DNA of 64,000 nt from Caenorhabditis remanei. Its lineage: Eukaryota > Nematoda > Chromadorea > Rhabditida > Rhabditidae. The notes beneath the pieces are model-generated. The model was not told the DNA's origin. It did no database searches and worked only from the letters and a program-made list of their open reading frames with translations. Position 1 is the first letter of the stretch, and each line of letters begins with the position of its first letter. Below are positions 25,116-35,786 of the stretch, in pieces. The position numbers were made by a program, and so were the translations under genes. The DNA lies in contig NC_071328.1 of the NCBI RefSeq assembly GCF_010183535.1, positions 2,604,001 through 2,668,000 of the forward strand, given 5' to 3'.

Positions 25116-28100
25116 TCATTTCTTGTTGCGGAGAGCCTTCACTGCGCCCATATCCGACACGATTCCACTAATTTCACGTTTGATTCGCTCTTCCAAGTTG
25201 GCGCCGAGATTCTGGAAATAAATACAGTTTTACTAGATATCTGGATATTCAGGTGCCAAAATCGATAAAAATAACAATTTTGAGGCGAAAAATGACGGAA
25301 TTTATCAGCTCAGCACGTTCTTACAACTGCGCTCCACCGAAATCCCCCTGAAAAATTTCCATTTTTCTCTGAGTCTCTCAATTTCGCACACTATTTTCTT
25401 CGGTTTAGAGCGCGGTTGTAAGACACGTGTCGTGCCGATAGTCCAAATACAGTAATTTTTGGGGGCGGAGCTTTGCAAAGTGCTGATTTTCATCAAATTT
25501 GAACCAAAATGAGCTGAATTTTTTTGATTTTTTATCAAAAAATTCAGTTTTCAACGGATTTTCACTGTTTGCTGAGCTAAAAATCGTATTTCGGAAAGAT
25601 TTCTATCAAAAATTGAACGGAAATTTCAAGGATTGTTATTTGGAGCTTCGAAAAAACAGTCGAATTCGATCCATTTCAATGCCAAAAAGCTGGGTGATTT
25701 TTGATAAATTTTATTCTGAAAAGCTTAAAAACCAAAAGATTTCACCCGAATTTGAACTAAAAGAGCCCGAAAATTCAACAATTTCAGCAAGAAATCCGTA
25801 AAAATTGGCTGAAAATCTGAATATTTCACCCCTTTTTGGCTGAAAAATTATCCAAAAAATAGCCAAAAACGTACCGGAATAACAGTTTTCGTGAGTTTCA
25901 ACTCCTTTTTATACTTCTTAATCTGCTCTTCAAGAATCAAATTATCCTGAAGATATTGTGCGAGTTTCTCGACCAACTGATCCACCGAATCATTCTTCCA
26001 CATCGTCATATCGATTCCCTTGAAAAGGAACAACTTCCGACGAAGGAAGTCACGGAGTCCACGGGATTCAATGATCAAGTTTCCAATCGTTTCTTTGAGT
26101 TCTGCTCCCATTCCAGACATCGTATACGTCTTTTTCAGCTTCTGCACAATCGAGTCGACTGCCATCGTTGATTCGTGAAGGAGTTGACGGGTGGGATTGA
26201 CAAAGTCTGGAAAATCAAACGGTTAGAAAGGAGGGATTCAGCCAAAAAAGAGGATTTTACAGTCGGAAAACTGGATTTTTCAACTAAAAAACAAGTTTTT
26301 CACTCGAAAAACTGTATTTTTCAGCCGAAAAGCTGGATTTCTCAGCTAAAACAGGATTTTCCAGCAAGAAAACTGAATTTTTCATCGAAAAAACTGAATT
26401 TTTCAGCCAAAAAAAGCACGTCAAACTTACTAGTAGCAGTTGTCGTCGATGTCTTCTGACTAGATGATGGTGGAGCAGTGCTTGGAGCCTCCGACGACAC
26501 CACTGGAGGCGGTGCGTTCTCCTTGTTATTAGAGGTCGATGATTTCTTCGATGCTCCTTGAGACTCCCTGATCTTTGACTGCATCTCGAGATTCTCCTTC
26601 TGTAGCTTCTCAATGTTGTCATTCACATATTTCATCGTCTGCGCACTCTCGTGTTGTTGTTCACGTTCACGGGTCAGACGGCGGCAGAGTTCATCGCATA
26701 CGAGGCGGACCGACGAGGCATTCCTGAAATTATATTATTAAGTCAAAAAATTCTGAATTTTGACAGAAAATTGTGGAGAAATTCAACGATTCACTTGCAC
26801 CAAAACACCCCAAAAGGCGCGCCAGATTCCCATGCTACGATACATTTGGAAAATAGGTCTAAAACTGAAAAATCTTTGAAATGAGTTCGAAACCTAGGAA
26901 CGCTCCAAACGCACGCCAGCCATTTCCTAAATCTATTTTATAGAAAATCTTCTGAAACTGCTGGAATTTCTAAAAATTGACGATTTTTACAAGAATCCTT
27001 GAAAAAACCAGAAATATTTGATCAGAAAAACGCCCCAGACTCCCAAAAATCGTCGAAACACGAGAAATTCTGCTTCAAAAACGCTCCAAAGGCGCGCCAG
27101 TCTCCCCTGCATTCCAACTCACCCTAAAATGATCTGCGTCTTCAACGTCTTCTTTGTCAACTCGACGACCTCCTTCCTGATTCTTTCCAACCCCTCGATC
27201 GCCGCATTCACCATATCCTCTCGCTTCTTCGACACCTCAATCTCCTTCTTCCGAGCAGCAAGTTTTCCAGCGTAGTCAGTGGCCTCCTTCAACTTCTCCT
27301 CAAGTGACGCAGTCAATATGACCATTTCATGCTTCTCGTTTGCAGTCCGTTCCACTCGTTCCTCCGCCACTTGAGCACGTCCTCTGAGGAGCTCCATCTC
27401 ATGCTCCATTCTCTCCATATGATTTCTCGTCGCGATCTCCTCAGCAAGAGCCGTCTGCAAATCACTCGACAACGACTCGATAATCGCCTTTTTCTCCCGT
27501 TCGGCGAGTTCTTTAGCCTTAGTCACTCGATAGTCCACCTCGATCATCATAGCATTCGCCTGCTCTCTTTTCAACACCTCAACCGAACTCTTCGTGTCCT
27601 CCAGAATCTCCTCTGCATTCAAACGAGCGTCTTGCTCTGCGGCGCATCTGACGAGCGTGTTCTCCATCTGCCGTTTCGTCTCATCCAACTCGGCGGCGAG
27701 TCGGCGATGAGAGTCCTCGAGTCTCGACAGCTCAATCGCCAACTCTGCCTTCTCTGCCTCCACTTTGTTGAGAGTCGCCTGTCGCACTTCGAGATCTTCA
27801 AAGTTCTTAGCAGCTTCACGAGATTTCATATCTCCTCTCAATCTCTCCTTCTCCAACTCATTTCTCAACTCGGCAACCTCATTCTGCAGTTTCTCAACCT
27901 CCATCACATTATTCGAGAACTTGAAGATCGGACTATAGGAGGCGTTGAGAAGCGACGATGACGCCACATTTTTTTGTTTGATACAATCGGCGAGTGGACT
28001 GCTCGATCCCGTCTGGAAATGGAGAGACGGGGATAATTGGTGCATTTTTCAGTTTCGGGAAAGACCAAACAACGAGATACGATTCATTATTTTACCGCGG

Positions 28101-30864
28101 GGTCTGTTCAGCACTTTAGTCCGGCCCGCGGTATAATGATGAATCGTAAACCGGCTCGTATCGTATCCGAGACATAGAACTCGCCGAGATCTACATTTTG
28201 GTATATTTTTCAGCTCATAATATTCACTTCGATGGCTAGTTACGCATCGGCCCGGTTTTCAAGTAGGCTTTTTTGTCTTTTTCATTAAAAAATTCAAGAA
28301 GTCTTGTTTTTTGTCGGCACGGAAGACATCACAAATGTGTTTTTGAGCAGTTTGGGGCTTAAATCCAAAAAAAAATTCCGGGGGTCATTTTCAACTTATA
28401 AAATCTGTAATTTTTCCCTACCTTCTCCAAAATCTCCTCGAACAACGCAGCGGATGACTTCAATCGCTCGAAAAGTCTCGACAACGAATCTCGAATCTGT
28501 GGCATCTTCGCCTGCATCTTCTCCACATTAGCCGCCGCTTCGTGTTGTCCTTCGAGTAGGATTGCAGACGAATCGAGTATTTGTTGCATGTCCTGAAGCA
28601 TTGGAAGATGATGATAAGAGTGAGTTGGATGGGGTGACGCCGCCGCCTTTGTGGAGAACGAGGGATTCTGAATCTGATTGGCTCCTGACGACGTCATTAG
28701 TTGCTGGAGTTGTTTCGGTTTCTGAGGAGCCGTTGTCGGGGGAGAGTTTTTGAGGCTCGACGAACCTGGAAGAATACAGAAATTTACAGAATTTAACTGA
28801 GAATTGGTCAAAAATTCGGGATTTTCAGTGTAAAAATGATGAAAATTGGTCAATTTTAAACCGCAATTCATTTCAAAAAACTCGCTTTCAATGACATTGC
28901 TCTGAAGGCCAATCTTAATTGATTCGGTTCCAAGACATTTCGGCACCAGACGTTTCGCCATCAGTTTTCGGGAAATTTCCAAAGGTTTTTGAGGAAAAAA
29001 CACTCCAATCAAGCTATTCGGATGTGTCTCCATCAATCCTTTATCCATCTTCGTCAACTCTATTTCTTTCACATAAATATTCAAGTTGAGTGTGAAATGG
29101 TTATCCATATCCTTCACCTGAAATCGTCTCCCAACCCATTTAATCATATTTAATCTCTTGGGACCACTTTCGACAACATCTGATGGGACAAACATTCGGT
29201 TACACTCCACTCGATCGCTGAGCAGCGAGTATTCCGATGGAATTTCATTTTTTTCAGAATTTCCCACTTTAAAACTGGAAATCTCGGTGAAAAACTGAAT
29301 ATTCACTTCGAGTTTCCGTTGTTTCTCCAATTGAATCACTCTCAATATATTCCTCATGAATTCTACCAAACTACCACTGTATTTATGGGCCCAGTGACTG
29401 AAATCAATCGATAATTTGTCCATTTGGAATAGTCTTCGGAGATTTGCAATGTAGTTCTCAAAAGTCTTCTCGTAACCAGTTTTCGGGATACTGTAAATTA
29501 GGCCAGCAGCACAATCGTATGAATCCGTCACTTTGACGGAAACATGTTTGAGTTTCAAGTCACTGGATTGACCCGTTTTCCAGTATGGATCATCCAATTT
29601 GATCTTCGTGAAGTATCCTTTATCTATCCAGTTCTCATGGCATATCTTCTCACTTGTCCATACAATCATATTCATTCGTATTTCTTTCACATTCCATGTC
29701 CTTATCATAACATCCAATACTTCTCGTGGCATTGAGAAGTGAGCATTCTCCCGAACTCCATTAACGTAGTACCTTTTCGTTTCACATATCCACAGAAGCA
29801 GTGTGTCACATGAAATAGAGTTTCGTATGATATTATTCAACTTTTCGAAACACTTCTCTTTTGTAGTCGATCTCAGTGTACAGTGATTGGCGACAATTTC
29901 AAGTAATCTGAATTAACACATCTACTAACCCAATTATGAAAGTTTACACTAACCTATCTGAAATATGCAGTTTTTTATAATGAATTGGTTTCTTGATTTC
30001 TTTCAGCACTTGAAATCTCAATGGTCCATACTCCACACATCGTGTCGCCATATCCATACAATAAACACATCCTTCACACACTTCTTCCAGTCCAATCAGT
30101 TTGCGGACACTTCTTCCTGTAATGTATTAGATAGCTCTTTGACTGACGCGTTCTGGACTCCAGAGCGTGAGTTTTGAAATTCCTTCTTACTAAAAATTCA
30201 AGTCGATCCACTGTGAAACATCATAACTTTGTTTATTACAGGACAATCTTTTAAAACTAAATTGGAATTGGAAGATGGAAATGTACGCTACAATTGAGGT
30301 AATGAATTCATGTTTTTGTTGGTTCACAGTGGACCATAGTTGTACGGAATGCCATTTTCCGAAAAACCGGAATCCGGAATCCGGAATGACGAAAAAAACC
30401 CGGAATTCCGGAATGATTTGATAAATTTGCAAGGCCAAGTCATTTTTTCGAGTGTTTTTAATGGAAATCAAAGTTTAAAACTACTTTTAAGGTTCAAAAC
30501 CGAAAAAGAAGTAATGCAGTTGTCTTTAAAACTCAAAAAAAAAAATTTATTTCAACTTCAGAATTCCGGAAAAAAAATCAAAAAAACCGAAATCCGGAAT
30601 CGGAATGAAAATGTTCATTTTCCGGAATCTGGAACCGGAACCGGAATGTCAAAAAAACCCGGAATTCCGGAATCCGGATTCCGGACAACTATGCAGTGGA
30701 CCGACTTGAATGTTTGGAAAGAAAGTATTTGCTTGCCATTTTCATAGAAACTTTTTATGTGCAGCTGATATTATTGGGTATGTTTTAATTAGGCCTATTT
30801 TCCATCAAAGTATTGGAGTGATCTTACTAGTTAGAGTAACTCCTTCTTCCGTGTAAGGAGTCAG

Positions 30865-30946
<82 letters not shown>

Positions 30947-33151
30947 TACCGGACTCTAAAACCTGGCCGGCCTAACCACCTGGTCACACCTGTACACTTA
31001 CGATTCCTGCCAATTAAATCCGAGTGAATAATGTTATGGAGGTTTCGAGCAAACATCTCTTCAGGTTTCCATAAGTTCTTGGTGATAATTTCTTCCACTT
31101 TCACACCGACCACTTTGTTGAGAAAGTTTCTCACTGCTTGTTGACTTTGGGCGCATTCAAGGTCTTGCGAAGAAAACTACAGTAATCCGAGGTTTTGGGA
31201 AAACACCTGGTGTACACTGTTTCAATGTTCTTCGCATAAATAGCTGATATGAAAATAAGGGACAAAGGACCATTGCATTTTATTTTTTTTTTTTCAACTT
31301 CAGAATTCCGGAAAAAAAATCAAAAAAACCGAAATCCGGAATCGGAATGAAAATGTTCATTTTCCGGAATCTGGAACCGGAACCGGAACCGGAATGTCAA
31401 AAAAACCCGGAATTCCGGAATCCGGATTCCGGACAACTATGCAGTGGACCGACTTGAATGTTTGGAAAGAAAGTATTTGCTTGCCATTCCATTTTCATGG
31501 AAACTTTTTATACAGTGACGGAAACCTACAACGTCAAAAGCTCCTCCGAGAGGAGTACACGGCCGGCGGCCTAGGAACCCCAACGCGGTAATTTGAATTT
31601 CAATTTTTGAGAGTAATATTATTTTTTCAAGAAAAATACGATTTTGATTGAAATTTCGGAGGAAATGCATTTTTTCAGGTCGAAATTTCGAATGAGGGAT
31701 TATCATATTTAAAAAAAATCACTTTTTGAAAATAAAAAAAAATTTCAAGTTAAAAAAAAATCGGATAGTCGAAGGACTGCGGTCTGGAGTAAATTTATGA
31801 TTATGAGATACAGATTTGTGTTGACTATTTTGACTATTCAAAAACATAAATAACTCTTCCAGATTTCAGTGTCAAAAAACAGAAAAGCCAACACAGCCTT
31901 CGTCCCGTTTTTCAGAAAAACGGTCTGCCCGGTTCGGCCCAGTTGACAAGTACGATTTTTTTCGAAGCAAGCCTTTGAGCTATTATTTAATTATAATCTA
32001 TAAAAAAGAATGCAGGCATTTCATTCGCCAGAATATCTCACTATAAAGCAATCGGAAGTGAAACTAAGATTGAAGAAAACGACAGAAAATGACTATCATC
32101 TATGTATTTGTGTTTTTGAAGTATTTTCCAATATTATCTCAAAGTTTATGCTCAGACAGATCTAGATTCATATAACTAGAAACTTCGTGAATCATCCAAA
32201 AAGTGGATTCAGATGAATGAAATGAACCAGAGTATGTTTCAAACGACGGAGAATATTTTCAGTACTTTTTTCAAGGATAAATCTTTTCGACGAATTTTGA
32301 AGTTTTTGGTGGCCATAGGCAAAAATTCGACAAAATTTTTTTCTCAAAAATTTTTGTTTTGTGAGTGTTTAAAATAGGAGTTTACAACAATCCATTTTTA
32401 TCGCATTATCTCCTAGATAGACATGAGGTGAATCGATCATAGGATTGCTCTTCTTACGCTTTTTATTATCGAAGAACAGAGGAATACAGTTAAAATATCA
32501 ATTTTTAGATGTTTCCCACTAGCCAGATTAGCGAGATTCTGATGGTGCACATATCTAGATTGATATTCTCACTTGCAATAGATCTCCAAAGGCTTGCCTC
32601 GAAAAAATCGTACTTGTCAACTGGGCCGAACCGGGCAGACCGTTTTTCTTTAATAACTTTTTTCAAAAAAAAGCGTGCCAGGTTGATCGATAGCTCAAAA
32701 GTTAGGTATGTTAAATTTTTTGAATAGTCAAAATAGTCAACACAAATCTGTATCTCATAATCATAAATTTACTCCAGACCGCAGTCCTTCGACTATCCGA
32801 TTTTTTTTAACTTGAAATTTTTTTATTTTCAAAAAGTGATTTTTTTTAAATATGATAATCCCTCATTCGAAACTTCGACCTGAAAAAATGCATTTCCTCC
32901 GAAATTTCAATCAAAATCGTATTTCTCTTGAAAAAATAATATTACTCTCAAAAATTGAAATTCAAATTACCGCGTTGGGGTTCCTAGGCCGCCGGCCGTG
33001 TACTCCTCTCGGAGGAGCTTTTGACGGTGTAGGTTTCCGTCACTGTACTTTTTATGCGCAGCTGATATTATTGGGTTAGGCCTACTTTCCATCAAACTAT
33101 TGGAGTGATCTTACTAGCTAGAGTTACTCCTTCTTCCGTGTAAGGAGTCAG

Positions 33152-33191
<40 letters not shown>

Positions 33192-33718
33192 TGCCGGACT
33201 CTAAAACCTGGCCGGCCTAACCACCTGGTCACACCTGTACACTTACGATTCCTGCCAATTAAATCCGAGTGAATAATGTTATGGAGGTTTCGAGCAAACC
33301 TCTCTTCAGGTTTCCATAAGTTCTTGGTGATAATTTCTTCCACTTTTACACCCACAACTTTGTTGAGAAAACTGGAAATCATTTCGATACAAGTTACAAA
33401 AGAGTAATTGGAAACTTACTTGAAATATCCGGGAATTATTGATTTTTTTATTTTCCGATAGTTGATGAAAATCCAATCTTTTGCAGTTTTCTCGAATCTC
33501 TGCGGTTTTCCGATAAACTCAATTTTCATTTTCCGATGATTTCTTCTAATTATTCGAAGAAATAAGTAATTGAATGATTTATTGATTAATCGGGTGCTTA
33601 AATTACTCTCACAATTCCAGGTTAGATTGCTGACAATGATTTCGAGTAGATGGGGGTTATCGAATACTTTCGAGCTGAGGGATTCATCGAAAATCTCTGA
33701 AGAATTGGAATCTGTCAT
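25116..33718 (-). CDS. chimeric gene: F-box-type protein fused to the SPD-5 C-terminal region (left copy)
   Basis: Nine exons join in frame: 33718-33420, 33371-33247, 30116-29954, 29907-28886, 28765-28422, 28012-27123, 26723-26431, 26206-25875, 25211-25116. The product would be 1187 residues. Exon 1 has an F-box-like segment (VFDNPHLLEIIVSNL, RLINKSFNYLFLRI). Exons 3-4 encode a second LLEIVANHC segment and a ~340-residue Caenorhabditis-type domain I do not recognise, possibly an F-box-associated domain. Exons 5-9 are spd-5 exons 5, 6+7 fused, 8, 9 and 10, coiled coil included, with the parental stop kept. Intron 4 (28766-28885) is 120 bp, stop-free and begins with GC instead of GT, so retention also stays in frame. 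Intron 2 (3.1 kb) holds a foldback transposon, a MITE and a duplicated exon 2 without acceptor. Expression is unproven; a pseudogene with long open frames remains possible. Confidence 0.65.
25300..25445. repeat. MITE copy in the last intron of the left chimera
   Basis: CTTACAACTGCGCTCCACCG at ~25320 and an inverted GCGCGGTTGTAAG at ~25409, with GAGTCTCTCAATTTCGCACAC between. A related copy sits in the same intron of the right chimera (48.64-48.77 kb). Confidence 0.7.
28083..28152. repeat. short palindromic insertion shared by both chimeras
   Basis: GATTCATTATTTTACCGCGG and its near complement CCGCGGTATAATGATGAATC flank GTCTGTTCAGCACTTTAGTC. The right chimera has the same insertion (45668-45765) with a further internal piece. 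It is absent from the matching intron of intact spd-5 (about 55938-56391). Confidence 0.75.
30335..30693. mobile_element. hAT-like non-autonomous element with CCGGAATT array
   Basis: Terminal inverted repeats are CATAGTTGTACGGAAT and ATTCCGGACAACTATG. An 8-bp target duplication CAGTGGAC lies at 30327-30334 and 30694-30701. The interior is mostly GGAATCCGGAAT/CCGGAATTCC repeats in both orientations. The TIR resembles that of the CAGAGTTGC family further right. Confidence 0.85.
30552..31290. repeat. tandem segmental duplication, left unit (partner 31292-33961)
   Basis: TTCAACTTCAGAATTCCGG starts both units, and landmarks follow in the same order: MITE end, CT microsatellite, F-box exon 2, GACTTTGG(G/A)CGCATTC, CAAAGGACCATTGCAT. 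The left unit lacks about 440 bp present in the right unit (about 33371-33811), which removes F-box exon 1 and the exon 2 acceptor. The right unit carries the foldback element instead. Confidence 0.85.
30868..30942. repeat. (CT)n microsatellite
   Basis: About 75 bp of uninterrupted CT. The duplicate unit has a shorter tract at 33154-33188 in the same place. Confidence 0.95.
31512..33046. mobile_element. 1.5-kb foldback transposon with 9-bp target duplication
   Basis: Ends ACAGTGACGG...CCGTCACTGT. The arms are about 470 bp each (31512-~31980 and ~32590-33046), continuing through CGGTCTGCCCGGTTCGGCCC and its complement. The 9-bp repeat ACTTTTTAT flanks it (31503-31511, 33047-33055). The unoccupied site exists once in the left tandem unit (30750-30758). 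No transposase frame is seen in the ~600-bp centre. The 9-bp duplication and long arms suggest a Mutator-like non-autonomous element. Confidence 0.9.
33154..33188. repeat. (CT)n microsatellite, second copy
   Basis: About 35 bp of CT, the partner of the tract at 30868-30942 in the tandem duplication. It lies inside intron 2 of the left chimera. Confidence 0.9.
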
Positions 33719-33944
33719 GGTATGGGAGGAATGAATGAATATGCTCTGTAGGTAAACTGAGTAGTGAAGACAGATGGCAGAGGGGGGGGGGGCAATATCG
33801 ATCGAGAGCCAGTTTCTCACTGCTTGTTGACTTTGGACGCATTCAAGGTCTTGCGAAGAAAACTACAGTAATCCGAGGTTTTGGGAAAAAAACTGTACAC
33901 TGTTTCAATGTTCTTCGCATAAATAGCTGATATGAAAATAAGGG

Positions 33945-34160
33945 ACAAAGGACCATTGCATAAAGCCAGTTTTTCTAATTTTCAGCAGAACGGAAACGAC
34001 GAAAAGTTCGGAGAACGAAGTGGATGAGGAAGAGGAGACGGAGATCCCAGGGATTCCAGGTGGATTGGAACAAGAAGGGGACGAGGAGACAACCTTCAGA
34101 ACACTCCAGACGAAGATTGAAACGGCTATCAATATTTGAGAATAAAGAATTTTTGATGTT
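33945..34160 (+). pseudogene. exon-like fragment of unknown gene X (inverted copy of 37862-38092)
   Basis: After TTTTCAG (about 33985) an acidic reading frame runs RTETTKSSENEVDEEEETE and on through IPGIPGGLEQEGDEETT. The minus-strand copy at 38045-37862 encodes the same frame. I do not recognise the protein. The acceptor and biased composition suggest an exon captured from elsewhere in the genome. Confidence 0.45.
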
Positions 34161-34806
34161 TATTTATTTATTTACTTCAAGGGATAAGAGACTATAAGAT
34201 ACAAAGAAGACTTGTAACATATCCCTCACGAGATAGTATCAAGTAAAAAAATAGGACAGATAAGGTGCATAAAAACAATAACGGGGGGAAGGAAGCAATT
34301 GAAATGAGTAAAACGGGGAAGAACTGTGTTATGGAATTGAGATCAAGGGGAATTAAAGGAACTAGGCAATTAAAGGCAGGGAATAGAAAAACTGTTACAA
34401 TTATGCAACAAGAAGGGAGCAAGAAATATTAGAACCGGGTGATTGAGGAATCAAGTAAAATAATAAATTGTGAGGGGGAAAGAAAAATATTTACATTGTT
34501 GGTAATGGCATTCCAAAACGGAACTGTAAAAGAGAAAAAGTTATCAGATAAGGGGGATAGATAGATAAAAGCCATGGGTCTTCTGGGAGAGTTTGAGAGT
34601 CTGACATAGGTGTTAAGGAAGGGGAAGTGAGATGCGCCAGCAATGAATTTGTAAAGTAAGAGTAATTGGGCTTTGAGTCTACGGTGTCTAATGGAGTGCA
34701 TTGAGAGGAGTTCCAAACGTTGAGAGTAGGAAGAGAAAGAAATGTTGCATCGCTGGAGAGAAATGTTGTCTGTTTTTTTTTTCAAATTTTTAGAAACATT
34801 TTTCAT
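34150..34806 (-). mobile_element. LINE-type retrotransposon 3' fragment
   Basis: A 125-residue frame (34806-34429) has the C-terminal signature of non-LTR reverse transcriptases: SYSQRLELLSMHSIRHRRLK, LLLLYKFIAG, RLSNSPRR, then FWNAITNNV near the end. An apparent 3' UTR follows, ending in AATAAATAAATAAA next to 34160. The 5' end is missing, as usual for truncated LINE insertions. The family (RTE, CR1 or other) cannot be settled. Confidence 0.65.
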
Positions 34807-34879
34807 AATCGGACTAAAAAAGAGTAAATTGCAAAAAACTATTTTTGCTACTCCAGAATAGGTCTATTAGAGCGTTTAG

Positions 34880-35580
34880 TTTCATAATGGCTCGGTTTCG
34901 TGTGAGATCGCATGAGACACTTCGAAAGCGGGACGTTCTGAGACCGTTTTTCCTGACTTCAATGTGAAACAGTTTCAAAACGACGCGGTTTCGAAGTGTC
35001 TCACAGCCCTTTTACTTCTAAACCGGTACACTTGGAAACCGGGTTGTTTCAAAATTTTAAATTGCCGTTTTGAAACTATCTATTGGTTTCAAATCGTCCC
35101 GTCAAACTTACTAAAAGCAGTCGCCGACGTCTTCTGACTAGATGATGGCGAAGCAGTGATTGGAATCTCCGACAACTTGAGACTTTCTGATCTTTGACTG
35201 GCGGCACAACTCATCACATGCGGCACAGCTCATCACATACGAGACGGATCGAGGAGGCATTGCTGAAATTATCGGGTGTCAAAAATGCTGAATTTTGACA
35301 AAAAAGGTGGAGAAATTCAACGATTCATTTGCGCCAAAACACCCCAAAAGGCGTGCCAGATTCCCGCGACACGTAGAACGTAAAATTCAACGGAAGAATC
35401 GAGAAATGACGGTATGAAGCTCTAAAAATCTCGAAAAATTAGTGTTTTCAGATCGAAACCACGGAAAGTGTCAAGAAACCACCTAAAACTTGAGCAAAAC
35501 GCTCCAAACGCGCGCCAGACTTCAAAAACCGGGAGAGATGGAGCAATTTGGGTCCATGAATCGTTGGAACACGATAAATT
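34880..35580 (-). pseudogene. decayed spd-5 exon 8 fragment with flanking introns
   Basis: 35110-35270 matches spd-5 exon 8: donor side TCAAACTTACT, the segment for SSSQKTS, and acceptor side GAGGCATTGCTGAAATTAT. An internal deletion and a duplicated GCACAACTCATCACATGCG-type piece break it. The flanks (CACTTCGAAA-type sequence near 34920; CCAAAAGGCGTGCCAGATTC near 35345) match introns of the chimeric copies. It is a third partial copy besides the two chimeras. Confidence 0.7.
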
Positions 35581-35593
35581 CGGGAAAAAACTC

Positions 35594-35786
35594 CCCCGGA
35601 CCCTCGGAACCATAATAATACCTCTTTTCTAGAGTAAAATTAATTCGCGTTTTACCGGTTTCGAAATGTCCGGTTTCAAAATGTCCGGTTTCGAGATGTC
35701 CGGTTTCGAGATGTCGCGGTTTCGAGATGTCCGGTTTCGAAATGTCGCAGTTTCGAGTTGTCGCGGTTTCAAAATGTCCCGGAGCC
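35594..35786. mobile_element. truncated copy of the GGCTCCGGGACATTT element
   Basis: The right end CATTTTGAAACC/CCCGGAGCC is intact (ends 35786), with a run of TCGAAATGTCCGGTT units before it. The left part stops at GGACCCTCGGAACC. Full relatives are at 14974-15391 and 50271-50836. Confidence 0.75.

Noticed and set aside
26760..27110. Possible extra exons in the intron between spd-5-type exons 7 and 8 of the left chimera
   Set aside because: GGCGCGCCAG motifs look conserved among copies but no frame fits between the two good splice sites.
30340..30747. 135-residue open frame on the plus strand
   Set aside because: It lies inside the CCGGAATT-array MITE and reads through simple repeat; no family resemblance and no splice or start context.
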